A stretch of DNA of 64,000 nt, from the NCBI GenBank assembly GCA_023374025.1, contig SIJG01000105.1, positions 248,001 through 312,000 on the forward strand, given 5' to 3'. The position numbers and the translations under genes were made by a program. Below are positions 33,925 through 45,010 of the stretch, one piece after another; positions within the stretch are counted from its first letter, which is position 1, and each line of letters begins with the position of its first letter. A model generated the notes under the pieces. It was not told where the DNA came from and made no database searches. It saw only the letters and a program-made list of their open reading frames with translations. The DNA is from Heterodera schachtii (Eukaryota; Nematoda; Chromadorea; Rhabditida; Heteroderidae).

Positions 33925-36069
33925 CTTTCGGAACTACTACATACGAACGAATGAATGCTCTTTAAACCGACGGATGAAACGATGGCATTGAAAAACGGAA
34001 GGGATGACGAACGAATGAATGAAGGCGTACGAAAGAAAAAGCCAATTTAACGATGACCCTTCTCAAAAATTGGCCCAATATTAAAGACCATTATCATTCC
34101 CTTTTTCGAATTATAAGAGACAAATTTACAAATAAATAATATTTATCACTCAATGAGCAAAAAGGGACATCCACTCAATTTCATTTTCCCACTGACATTG
34201 CCATTTTCTCATTTATATTTTCTGCTGTTTAATTATTTATTAATTGGCAATTTCTATAAAATTTGAAATTGAACCCCCAAAGTTGAATGAATTTTAAATG
34301 GGGGCGGTATAATTTAATCACCTAATCATATGTAAAGAAATAAACAGTTCAACAAACGAGGAATACAATAATATGTCGAAGAAAACAATTATTAAATTAT
34401 GGCAAAAAAAATTCAGAGCGATAAAGCGAAAATTAAGTCGAACCAAGCAAAATGCGTGAAAGGCGCTAAAAAATAAATTAATTTATCATCGGTCGCACTT
34501 CGATAGATTTCCATGGCATTTGCCAAACTTTGAAATCATTTACATAAAACAGACAATTATAAATGTATGTTAATCAATTTAAATGAGAAAAAAGCATTTA
34601 ATTTCGGTTTTAATTAAGAAAAATGAGAAGGTGATAAAATGACGGCACGCAATCGGACGGAATTCAAAGAAATGGGAAAATGCACACGGAGAAAAGACAA
34701 AGAAAACGAACGATGAATGAATGAATGAATGAACACCTGTCCAAAACGCACACGCAAATGCCAAAAAGGAATTATGCCGAATGAACCAATTCAGCAGAAG
34801 AAAAGGCGGGAGAAGTCAAAATGGCATTTGGAAAGAAATGTTAGAATTACTGTAATAAGAAGAAAGGAAAAGCACAGAATCAAACGGAAAAAGAAGCAAT
34901 TGCAAATATGAGAAGAGAAATGAATTAAATGAGAAAAGAAAGAAAAACGAATTCCATGGCCAAAACAATGGGCCAAAAAAATTGGAAATTGTGCCGAGAA
35001 AGGAAATGACAAGCGAAGCTTTTGAAGTTGAATGTTTTTTGGAAATTAGCAAATTGATGGGAATTGCGTGGGACAGAGCGAAGGAATTGCAAAGGAATGC
35101 CTTTCCCACCGACGGAAGAAACATTCCCCCGCCGACGATAAGCGGCGAAGGGAAGGCCGACTTCGTTTTGGAAGCGGAGGGCGGACGAGCTGCAATTTGA
35201 TAGGAAGAGCCGACCAATTAAAGACGGAAAGTCATGGCCAAGGACGGCGAGGGGGGGGGGGGGGAGAAACATTTAAGGGGGAGGGGAGGGATGATAATTA
35301 CTCAATTAATTATCCGCTTAATCCAAGCTAATTACGAGAGAGAGAGGCGCTCCAAGCGAATTGAAATGACGGAATGGAAAAATGCTTTTTTAGGTGATGA
35401 ATGAATGAACTATGTTGCTCTGAATGGGAAACGTTTTGCGTTGTCGCGAAAAATGCCATCCCCGTGGAGAGAAGCACTTGAATGGATGATGGCATTGCGG
35501 GGGGGGGGGACATCAACACTCAAGGATGGGATGTCACACACATAGCTCGGCAGAGAAATGAATATTCGCGTAATTAGCCCACGCGAGGAAGGGAAACACC
35601 CGCTAAACGTGGCACATTATTTTGGCGGAATGCCATCCATCTAAAGGGTATTTGGACAAGTGGACGAAGCAGTAGGACGGGCAATGGGAATGCCAATTCC
35701 ATCCGGCTCATTAAACCACGGGGCGAATGCATCGCCCATTATTGGGTCACGACGGGAGGAGCAGTGAAAGGAAGGAAATGATAATGGAGGGCAAAGGAAA
35801 GGGGTAGGGCATTATATTCGAACAAGAAATTCAAACAATCAATTGTTGACATGAGACTATCAGCAGAACAACGGCACCATTTGACATGAATGAATGTACT
35901 CGAAGAACCCTTTCCACGCGTGTCCGTCCTTTTCTGTTTACACTATTAACAATGAGGACACAAAATTAATTAATGAATTAATCCCCCCATGAATAAATAT
36001 CACATATCAATGCTTCTCCATTGCATTTCCGCCCCTTCTCTTCCATCCAACTCATTCTTCCGCTTCGTA
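33925..36069. other. Intergenic DNA without a recognised gene
   Basis: Contains (GAAT)n at 34712-34732 and 35396, G runs at 35251 and 35498, and AT-rich stretches. Open frames at 34816-35272 on both strands lack any motif I know. Confidence 0.5.
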
Positions 36070-37520
36070 TCATCCGACCACTGCAATTGTGGCAGTCCCA
36101 TTGTTGTTCAACGCGTTTGGGTGGCCACCGTGGAAAGACGCCGTTGGCACCTGCGGCGTGGCGGTGAGAAATTTAGAGGACGAGTCAAAAGGAACCGGTG
36201 GTTGGGCAGGGCGAGAAATGGCCTCGTCAAGAAAGAATTCCTTGAAAATTCACAATGAAAGAACGAACAGTCACCCGAACACTCAAATTTACTTTTAAAC
36301 AAAGTGCCAAAAGAGCGTGTGCCAAAAAGACAGCAAAAACGAAGCCAAAAGCGGTCTAAAATTTGGAAATGAATTTATTAGTGCCATGGAATATTTTATT
36401 GTGCAGAATGTTCAAATATGTCATCCAAAATGCTCACTAATCTGTTTGGGTCTTCTCTGACAGTTGGCCATAACGAAAGGATCTTAAAACAGAAAAATCA
36501 CGAAAATATTAAATATTTAAAAAACCAACCAAAACTGAACCGGTGAGTACAACGGCACTGACTGCCAAAGTCCACCGAGCCAACGTAAATGGGAAGAGAA
36601 GCCAAAGAGCGGTGACGGGAATGAACGGAGCCAAGGAATAGCCAAAGGCACACAGCAAATCGAAGAAGGAATATTGGAGACTGAGCGGACGATGGTACCA
36701 CAGAAAGGCATAGACCAAAGAAGGCATTGTCAGCACGTAACCGAACACGAGGGAAGTGGCACCAGTGACTGAAAGGGGGGAGGGACAATTGGAAAGTGAG
36801 AGGGAAAAAGAGAGAAAGCAGAGAGGGGAGAGAGAGTGGGAAGGGAACGAGGGGAGACAGAGTGGGAGGGAGAGGGAACGGCGGGCCAAAACAAACCAAA
36901 GCTGAAGTCGCTGATAAACAATTCGTCGGAGCCGAAGGTATGCAAAAAACGCGACAGATTGCCAACAATCGCAATAGAAAATACGAGCGAAACACTAACC
37001 TAAACAAAAAGGGAAAATTGGATTAATAATATGCAATTGTTGGCACTCAAAAAATACCCAAAATGGTCCCCACAAATCGGGGTTCGGCTGCACAAAATCG
37101 GAGATGAAATTGCCCGTCCGGCGAGGCATCGCACTGTTCAACAAACGGGCAAAAACCTGCAATTTGCATTAGAAACCCAAATTCACGATGGAATGCACCT
37201 GTTCTTCGTCTATATCAAAGAAGCGACGGTAAAAACTCAATGAAAGAAAATGCGATTTTGAGGAGTCATCCCTTTGCGATTCGCTGGACGAAGAAACATC
37301 CAAAAGATTGCCAGAAGGAAAAGCCTTAAACCAAAGCAGAGAATTGAAAGGAATTTACAAAGGAACTTACCGGGTCAGGAGGAGGTTTATTATTGACGGA
37401 GTCGGAATTGAAAAATTCGGACGAAGCACCGCCACCAGAGGAAGGGAAATCTGAAGGGAAATGGAAAAAGTAAAGTATAAAACAGGAGCAATGGATACCC
37501 CTGAACTCCAAGCGGTCCAT
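36070..37520 (-). CDS. YIPF1: YIPF1/YIPF2-like Golgi multi-pass protein (Yip1 domain)
   Basis: Golgi/ER-to-Golgi trafficking protein. The ATG at 37520 gives MDRLEFRDFPSSGGGASSEF, a disordered acidic/Ser N-terminus (SGNLLDVSSSSESQRDDSSK), then the conserved LSFYRRFFDIDEEQ and NFISDFVQPNPDLWGPFW. Transmembrane segments: VSVSLVFSIAIVGNLSRFLH, SLVFGYVLTMPSLVYAFLWY, SFFDLLCAFGYSLAPFIPVT, ARWTLAVSAVVLTGSVLV and, after SLWPTVREDPNRL, the short exon TAFGFVFAVFLAHALLALCL. The last exon EFFLDEAISRPAQPP, like the family's YFFDAP tail, runs to the stop at 36070-36072. All joins keep frame. ZRANB2 ends 207 bp upstream on the same strand; TTTTCATAG lies 31 nt before the ATG and could be a trans-splice acceptor. 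YIPF1 versus YIPF2 cannot be decided. Confidence 0.9.
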
Positions 37521-37727
37521 TTTTGTTGCCAATGTCAGTAAAACGGCTATGAAAAGTCGGAGATTGACAATGAGAGCATAAAATTGTAATATAGCGCATC
37601 AAACACTAATAATAAAATTGACACTTAAAACGGACACTATGCTCTTTAAAACCAAATAACCACAAAGGGATGATGTCAATTAAAATTAATTCCGACATTC
37701 CAAAATCCCATTCTGATCAAATGTGTC

Positions 37728-40260
37728 TCATCGGTCTCGGCTCCTTCGATGCGCCCCGTTGCGCTCTTCGCGGCCCCTCTCTTCGCGCTCGCGGCTGTCC
37801 TGGCGATGGTCCCGTCGGTGGTGCCGCGGCTCCTTGGCCTCGCCCCTTCTGCCCTCTCTCTCTCTGTCTCCCTCCCTCTCTCTGTCTCTGCCTCCCTCTC
37901 TCTCCCTGTCTCTGCCGCCCTCCCTCTCTCTGCTGCGTGCGCTTCGTCCGCTGCTTTCTCGACTCCTTGCCCTTTCGCGCTGTCTGCCTCCCCCATGCCC
38001 TGCTGTTCTGTCGTGTTCGCGTCGTTCATTTCGCTCTTTTTCCCGTGGCGGCTTTTTCCCGTCGGTTCTGTGCGTAGCAAAAAATCAAAACGGAAACACA
38101 AATTTTGAAATGCAAATTGAAAAAGGATGGGAGAATTCGAATGTTTTGGCTTTGTCCTGTTACTCACTGTTCGCCTTCCTCCTCAACTTTGGGCCGTTTC
38201 ACCGCTTCGGCCATCGCTTTTTCCTCTTCACTGTCTTCGCAAGAACACTCGCCACCAGAACATGAACAAGAACAGCTGAAAATGAGAAAACACATCGAAA
38301 ATTGAGAGCAAAATTACAATTAAATGTTTCTGGCTCAATTTTTGTATTTATTACAAAAATGTTTTCTATTCGATTGGACAAAAAAGAAAAAATGAACTTT
38401 TTAAAAACTAAAATTTTTTATTGAGTTTGCATCACATTAATTAATTTATGAAAGTTAAAAATTAAAAATTCATAATAAAGTAATTACTCTGAGCTGGCAA
38501 CGGATTGCGCTCGTTTCCCATTGTCGGCCATTGCGTCGGCGGTGGTGTCCGTCCCTGTCCCTTGGCTGTGAGTCCGTCTCTTCAGCAGGTCAATGGTCAG
38601 ACTGGCCAGCTCCGGGTCCGCGCTCAGGTCGTACTTGTCCAAGTCCGCTTCGTCTCCGTCGTCCTCTTCGTCCTGACAAATTCCCTCCCCTCCTCCGATC
38701 GGTGCTTTCCCTTTGCCCACCTCCTCCTCCTCGTCCTCAACTCGTTCCGCCTTTTCCTCTTCCTCTTTGTGCTCCTCCTTCTCTTCCTCTTCCTTTTTGT
38801 CCTCCTCCTCCTCTTCCTCCGTCTCTTCGCCCCGCTTTTCTTCGTCACTTTCCCTTTCCTAAATGCTCCTTTCATTGATCTAAAATTTCTTACAAAATGC
38901 TAACTTCGCCTTCATTTTCCTCAACGCTTTTTGCTCCCCAATAATCCGACTCTTTCCTTCTCTTTTTCTTCCTTCCAAATTCGTCAAATTCTTCGTCGTC
39001 GTCCCGTTGAATGTATTCCACCTGAATGAATGACATTTCCAAAACCTCACTTTCCCAGCCCATCGCCCTTCTCACGTCTTCTCGGTCCATGTATCCGCCA
39101 CCGTAGCCTAAAAAACCAATGACAAAGTCACATAAAAAGGTATGAAATAAAAACGAACCCGTCCGAACCTCCAAATCCGCCAATTTCGGCGCGTTGCACA
39201 CATTGCACATAATGCGACGTGCCCAATTCACATTTCCGCACCTTTCAATTCGATTTTTTATTCATCCAATCATTTTTCATTGTATTTTTGGACATATTTC
39301 CACCGTTTGTTATTATAATTCATTGTTTTAATTTTGCTTTGGTAATACTATAGATGGTGCCCCCCTTTTTGAAGTAATTTTTTTTTTGTTCTGAAGCCTT
39401 GGAAACATGTTTATAGGGGTTTTCTGGGTCGCTGATCACGAATCTGAGATTCATTTGGACCAATTTCGAATCCCGGACCCTAATTCGAACAAAAAGTCGA
39501 AAACTCAAAATTCTCACTTTTGTTCCTAAATTGATTAAAACATGCTAAATTTGGTCACAAACCATTGGAATATCAAAGAAGGGTCATTCTGTATGGCTAC
39601 GAACATAAAAGTGAAGTTTTAATCGACCTTTTGTTCGAACTCGGGTCCGGGATTCGAAATTGTCCTGATGAATGTCAGATTCGTGATCAGCGACCCAGAA
39701 AACCCCCATAAACATGTTTCCAAGAATTTTCAGAACAAAAAAAATTTTCTTCAAAAAGGGGGGCACCATCTATAGTATTACCTTTGCTTTCTCAAATCTC
39801 GAAAACTGACTTTGTGCACACCCAATCCTCTGCTGAGAACAATCCCTTCGATTTTTCCGCCGCTTCTTTGCCAATTTCGCGTCCAATTTTTTGTTTCGCG
39901 CGCGGTTTATCTGTGCCGAATAAGAAAGGATTCTTTTCAGTTTTTTGTCCAGGATTTGAATGGATGTTCGAATCGGATTCTCAACCCTGAAAAAAAATAA
40001 TAATTTCGGAAAAAGGGGGTACCATCTGTAGTATTACCAAACCAAAGTGTGCGCAGAATTGCAAAATATGGAATTTTTGAATTCAAATCCGGGCCATAAA
40101 ACCAAAAATAGCTAAGAAGAGCGTAAGAACCCTTGAAAAGAAGCGACGAACCTTTGCCGCACTTTTGGCAGTGCCGACGTTTTTCCGAATTAATTTGCGC
40201 ACATTTGGCGTCCACACACGCCCACTCGCCCTCTTTCAGTGCCGGTCTGTTGGAAGCCAT
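37728..40260 (-). CDS. ZRANB2: ZRANB2-like zinc-finger RS-rich splicing factor
   Basis: Nuclear RNA-binding splicing regulator with two RanBP2-type zinc fingers. The ATG at 40260 starts MASNRPALKEGEWACVDAKC and finger 1 closes HCQKCGKG. Exon at about 39960-39815 reads KPRAKQKIGREIGKEAAEKS, then KGLFSAEDWVCTK; the next exon supplies CGNVNWARRIMCNVC and PKLADLEVRTG to complete finger 2. After GYGGGYMDREDV come YIQRDDDEEFDEFGRKKKRR, an acidic Glu/Lys-rich stretch, DEADLDKYDLSADPELA, a CSCSCSGGECSC patch and an Arg/Glu/Ser-rich tail ending RRSRDR at 37728-37730. The intron between the finger exons hosts a 442-bp transposon with 8-bp target duplications. Repeats at 37830-37930 (GAGAGAGGGAGG on the sense strand) encode part of the RE tail. 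Confidence 0.92.
39341..39782. mobile_element. 442-bp inverted-repeat transposon (MITE) with 8-bp target duplication
   Basis: Termini GGTAATACTATAGATGGTGC and GCACCATCTATAGTATTACC are perfect inverse copies; homology extends about 170 bp inward (GGGTCGCTGATCACGAATCT; TTCGAACTCGGGTCCGGGAT). TTTGCTTT flanks both ends (39333-39340 and 39783-39790). An 8-bp duplication is typical of hAT elements; that assignment is inference. No transposase. Confidence 0.92.
40013..40038. mobile_element. Solo terminal repeat of the same family
   Basis: GGGGGTACCATCTGTAGTAT followed by TACC matches the right end of the 39341-39782 element with two changes. Its partner end is not visible nearby. Confidence 0.6.
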
Positions 40261-41340
40261 TTTGGAAGAGGAGGAAAAGTCGCTGATGTTGTTCATCACT
40301 TTGGAGATAAGCAAAAGATAATAACAAGCTAAGAGCAAATTTAAACTTATTTAAAAAAGAAATTATTTATTACCTAATTAAATTCAATGAAAAATAAATA
40401 AATAAAATTATTAAATTGGCATAATGAACACGCTCTAATTTAAATAGAAATTGGAGGGTAATGAGATTTTGTATGGCAAACGCCCTTCTTTGTGCTTATC
40501 ACTGCATGAAATGCTTAAGGGGTCTTATCCCTTGTTGGATAAACCTTTTGGTAAGCTGAGAAAGTGGTGGGGAAGTACAAAGCAAACAGAAATAAAATGG
40601 GGGGGGGGGAGTGATCAGTGATCACTGACTAAATGCTCTTCCGATCGGTTGGTCATCAGTTAGCCCTCTCATTCAGTTGCTTGCGATCAAAAACATTCAA
40701 CAAAAATTAAAGAGTTCATCAAAGCCCTTTTGCACCTTCGTTTGTCTCCATTAATTGTTACGAATTGCGTTTTTCTTTTCTTTTTTTTTGCGTCAGCCCA
40801 AAGTTAGCTCACCTGTTAAGTCCCTATTAAATGTGGCTCACTTTATTCCCTGAAATGCAAACTTTGTCAAAATCCATCGGTTCTATGTGCCCCTTTCGCT
40901 CGAGAGTTCTCTTTTTGAAAATGGTCGAGAGTTTCGTCTTATTCCGTTTCCTTTGTTAATTGTCAAAAACAATTAGCCCCTCCCCCCCCCCCAACTAATT
41001 TTGCAGTGGTGCCTCTCTTTTGTGCAGCAAATGGCGTCTTCCAAATGCCTCTCGCCATTGGCAATTTTCGCTGATTCATAAAATTGGACCCTTTATTTAT
41101 TTCGGTTTCTTAAATTAATATTTCTTTTAAAAAAAAGAAAAATTTCGTTTACCAAAGCTTTTCACTTTTGTATTGGAAATCGATTTGCGAATTCCAACAG
41201 AACGAATGATTATTCACAAAAGTGATGGGCCGAGGGGGGGGGGGGGGCAAAGAAAAAAACCATTCGGAAAAAAACAAAAACGAATCGCTTGTTTATGCAT
41301 ATTCATTCTGTCGCTTTTCACTCCAATTCGGCACTTTTCG
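40261..41340. other. Divergent intergenic region, ZRANB2 to fucosyltransferase
   Basis: AT-rich, with GTGATCAGTGATCACTGA at about 40611-40629, poly-C at 40982 and poly-G at 41236. A frame from 41173 runs into the fucosyltransferase anchor but has no support as coding. Confidence 0.5.
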
Positions 41341-43731
41341 ATGTTCCTTCACCGATGGTTTTGGCTGCTCATTAAGCTATCGGCCGTTGTGTGCGCATTT
41401 GTCATTTTGATGATAAGCGTCGTTGACCATTTTTGGGCGGTGCGTTGTCCTTCGGGGGGGGGGGGGGGGGAAATGCCGTGGCATTCGTAAATGGCAGTTG
41501 TTTTTTAGTTCTCCTTGCATTTGACATTTTTACATTTTTTTTAATTTGCCGCTTTGCTTTTGCTCCTTTTTTGCTTAAGTCCCCTTCTTCAGTCTTCTTC
41601 TTTGTTTGCCATTCGTCGTGTTTTTCGCCGTCCTCCGTTCAAATACCGTATCAAGGACCGAAACGGAATTACCGTAACCATCGTTGACCTTTTGTTGCCC
41701 CGCGGCAGCGCTTCGCTGGAAGACCGTGCCCAACTTCAGCCCGAACAAATTGGTGGTGCTTTTCACTTTGACAATCATTTGGCTAATGACAGATAACAGC
41801 TCAGCTCCTCCGCTGCTGCTTATGTGGGACGCAAATTTTGAGAAAAATTTGCGCGGCTGTGCCGATTGGAATTGCGAAGTGACGAGCGACCACGGGCGGC
41901 TGCGCGACGCGGACGCCGTGTTTTTCCAAATAGTGCCAAACGAAGTGCGGCCGCTGCGGCACCAATACTTTGTCCATCACAGCCAGGCACTCACTGCCCG
42001 AGGCCGAACAGTCAGTGCTTTCGTGGCCAACCCAAGCAGAGAAAGGCACTTGCCTACTCTCGCTTAATCATTGGCAATTCAAAAGCTCTGATGGGGAGGG
42101 GCGTGGCACCACTCATTGGGCGCCGACTCACTTTGGCATTCCCAAAAGGAATCTCCGATACACGCGCATTCAGCAGGCGGAAGTGCCGCCGATGGCTGGA
42201 TTTTCAATATGAGTTTTGGCTTTCGCATGGACACTCCCGCCGCTTCACCATATGGCAAATTGAATTGCCGTTTTTTCAAGAAGCGATGCTATTAAAAACA
42301 TTTTCAGGTTTTGCCGCCCGATTAGCGCCCGAATCGGAGCCAAAAAGCGAAATTTGGCAGAAAACAGTCAAAGAAAGCATTGCGGGGAAAAGAAAGGCGA
42401 TGGCATGGCATGTGCAAAAATCGCGTAAATCATCAAAACTTATCGCATTTTTGCTGCTTAGGTTCGTTTCAAATTGCGGGGCGCCAAGCGGACGCGATTG
42501 GGTGGTGGAGGAGCTGAGGAGGCACGGAATGGAGGTGAGCAATTATGAATTGAGATGGAAAAAGTGATTGTTGTTCAATCGAAATTGGACAATTTGAAAT
42601 TGAGACACTAATTAGTTAAAAAAACGGTGTCAGGTGGATGTGTTCGGCAGTTGTGGCCCTTTGAAGTGTTCCAAGGGCCCTTCGTGCCTTCGAATGTTGG
42701 ACAGAGAGTCGGTGAAAACGAAAAGCATATATTTATTTTTATATATTTAGTTATTTCTTCTATTTTGCTGCTGAGAACAGCATTTGCAAGGATTATTTGA
42801 CCGAAAAGATTTGGGACCAAGGTCCTTTTAGGCTTTTCCTTTTCCTTTTGTCCTTTTAGGCTTTTCCTTTTGTCCTTTTAGGCTTTTCCTTTTGTCCTTT
42901 TAGGCTTTTCCTTTTCCTTTTGTCCTTTTAGGCTTTTCCTTTTGTCCTTTTAGGCTTTTCCTTTTGTCCTTTTAGGCTTTTCCTTTTCCTTTTGTCCTTT
43001 TAGGCTTTTCCTTTTGTCCTTTTAGGCTTTCCCTTTTCGCTTTTTCCTTTTAGACTTTTCTTTTTTTGGCTCAGTTTTTGTCCTTTTTTGGTCCCTTTGT
43101 GCCTTTTTTGCCCCTTTTCCGTGCCGTCCGTCCTTGTGCTCTTTTCCTTCCGTTTTGCCTTACAATTAGTCCGTCCCGTTGCTTTTGGTAGGCCTCGGCA
43201 CTCTCTCCGTGCCGGTCATTCTCCGCCGTTCCTTGGCCCAACACCTTTTGCCACCAAATTCGTTCATTGCCGTCGATGACTTCGCTTCCGTTGCGCATTT
43301 GGCCCACCATTTGTCCTCACTGATGAAAAACAGCGATAAATATTTGTTCGATGCCTTTCAAATGGCCAATTTCGTTCTCCTTTTTCTCTCCTAGTGCCTA
43401 TTTTCGCTGGCGTGCCAATTTCGTCGTCGTGCCTTTGAACTCTTTCACCGATCCGTCCGCGGAACGGCTGTTCGGCATTTGCCAAGTGTGCCGTCTTTTG
43501 CGTCTCCGTCGGCGTCCGTCCGTCAATTTGCCGGCCCCGTGGAGTAAATGGTGCTCAATTTTATTAAAAGGACGCAAAAAGCGAAGCAAATTGAAACCAC
43601 GCTGAAAAAGCCTTTCAAAATGCTTTTCCCTCTTTTAAAGGTGGGACGAAAGTTGCGAAAAAGGCCAACTTTTGGTGGAGCAGCTGAAGAAAAGCGTTGT
43701 TGAAAATAATAATTTAATAATTACTGATTAA
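41341..43731 (+). CDS. Alpha-1,3-fucosyltransferase, GT10 family
   Basis: Type II Golgi enzyme moving fucose from GDP-fucose to N-acetylglucosamine of glycans. The ATG at 41341 gives a short cytoplasmic MFLHRWFW and anchor LLIKLSAVVCAFVILMI. Stem and N-terminal domain: LLLMWDANFEKNLRGC, RLRDADAVFFQI. Then WIFNMSFGFRMDTPAASPYG (the FNW-x-YR-x-DSD-x-PYG motif, diverged), KSEIWQKTVKESIAGKRKAM, a GC-AG intron (42408-42461), FVSNCGAPSGRDWVVEELRR, VDVFGSCGPLKCSKGPSCLR, the donor-binding motif FAAENSICKDYLTEKIWDQ (42760-42820), VPVILRRSLAQHLLPPNSFI, AVDDFASVAHLAHHL, YFRWRANFVVV, CQVCRLLRL, and a last exon WDESCEKGQLLVEQL to TAA at 43729-43731. The family's FNW and DSD are altered here (FNM, DTP), so activity is uncertain. 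A 22-bp pyrimidine repeat fills one intron. Confidence 0.9.
42830..43065. repeat. 22-bp CCTTTTAGGCTTTTCCTTTTGT minisatellite, intronic
   Basis: About ten units, some with an extra CCTTTT. It occupies the fucosyltransferase intron after the KIWDQ exon; each unit contains CCTTTTAGG, which looks like a 3' splice site. Confidence 0.9.
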
Positions 43732-44739
43732 TTACCCCTTTCACCGAACTTTTTAATTCTTTGACCATCAAATTCGTGATTTCCATTGAATCGGAACTTT
43801 TCTTCGGTCAATAAATATTTTTTGATGTCATATTTTAATGTCCACTTTCTTTTTTTGTTCCTTCCTTCTTCCTTCTTTCATTCTCTTCCTTCTTTCAGTT
43901 TCTTCCTTTCTTTCGCTCTTTCCTTTCTTTACATATTCCTATTTTACGTATTCTTTTCCTTTTCTTCTCTTCCTTTGCTTTCAGTTGCTTCCTTTTAAGA
44001 CTTTCTTTTTAATATGCAGTTTTGAAAATTTTTATTTACTGTATTACTTCCCCTTTCACTCGTACCTTTCTTATATTCTTCCTACCTTACAATGTCTTCC
44101 TTCCTTGATCGGAACTCTTCTTCGGTCATTTACGTATCTCTTCTCTTTTGACAAGAATGTCTTCCTCCGTTACATGATCTTTGAGGCCAATTGATCCTAT
44201 ATGACAAAAAGTGACTATTTAGGGCAGGATGTCTTCATGCTTTACAGTATCCTTCCGACTAGCCAGTATGCTCGCCGTTCAATCTCTGCCTGCCTTTAAG
44301 TTCTTTCAGAGTCTTCCCACGCTCGTTCATTCCATGTTTCATTGCGTCTCCTCTGGCGTTCCAGTTCTCTCCAGCACAGTAATGACAATTTATAAAAGGA
44401 TAAGCTGGCACTTGACAGTGATCATCTGCATCTTCAGTATGCACTTCCTCTCTTAAAGATGAGAAATGCGAGGACTGTCCACTAAGAAGGCCTTCGTGAA
44501 TGAAGTAGATTAAGATGTCTTCCCTTTCTACAGATTTTCTATCTTGACAAATTGATCCTATTGATCGTAAGTACTTTCTAGGTCGTATTCAGTGTGAACA
44601 TTTTCAACAGGATCTCCGTTCTTTCCGCCATATCTTTCCTCTACATAGCTCTTCCTCTCGTTACATATGTTTCATGTCCTCTTTTACATGTCTTCCTTTA
44701 CTTTACGTATCTTCTTCCTCTTACATATCTCTTCCTTCT
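43732..44739. other. T/C-rich intergenic DNA
   Basis: TTCCTTCTTTC-type low complexity. It lies between two convergent genes and no exon could be supported. Confidence 0.5.
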
Positions 44740-45010
44740 TTACAGTATCTCTTCCTTCTTACAGTATCTTTACAGTATCTCTTCCTTCTTTACAGTATCT
44801 CTTCCTCTCTTTACAGTATCTCTTCCTATCTTTACAGTATCTCTTCCTATCTTTACAGTATCTCTTCCTATCTTTACAGTATCTCTTCCTATCTTTACAG
44901 TATGTCTTCCTTTCTTTACAGTATCTCTTCCTATCTTTACAGTATCTCTTCCTATCTTTACAGTATCTCTTCTTCTCTTTACAGTATCTCTTCCTCTCTT
45001 TACAGTATGC
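44740..45010. repeat. 21-bp minisatellite overlapping the ground-like gene's stop codon
   Basis: Twelve or so units of TTTACAGTATCTCTTCCTATC with variants. In the sense direction of the neighbouring ground-like gene (minus) each reads TACTGTAAAGATAGG. The stop codon of that gene (45000-45002) lies in the outermost unit, so the array forms its 3' UTR. Confidence 0.88.

Noticed and set aside
34816..35272. Overlapping open frames on both strands at 34.8-35.3 kb
   Set aside because: No recognisable motif, biased composition, G run at 35251; treated as intergenic.
37723..38265. Plus-strand Ser/Leu/Arg-rich frames at 37.7-38.3 kb
   Set aside because: They are antisense to the Arg/Glu-rich tail of ZRANB2, which is fixed by its upstream zinc-finger exons.
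41173..41340. Earlier in-frame start for the fucosyltransferase at 41173
   Set aside because: It would add a Gly-run and Lys-rich segment before the anchor; the start at 41341 gives the normal short cytoplasmic tail of GT10 enzymes.
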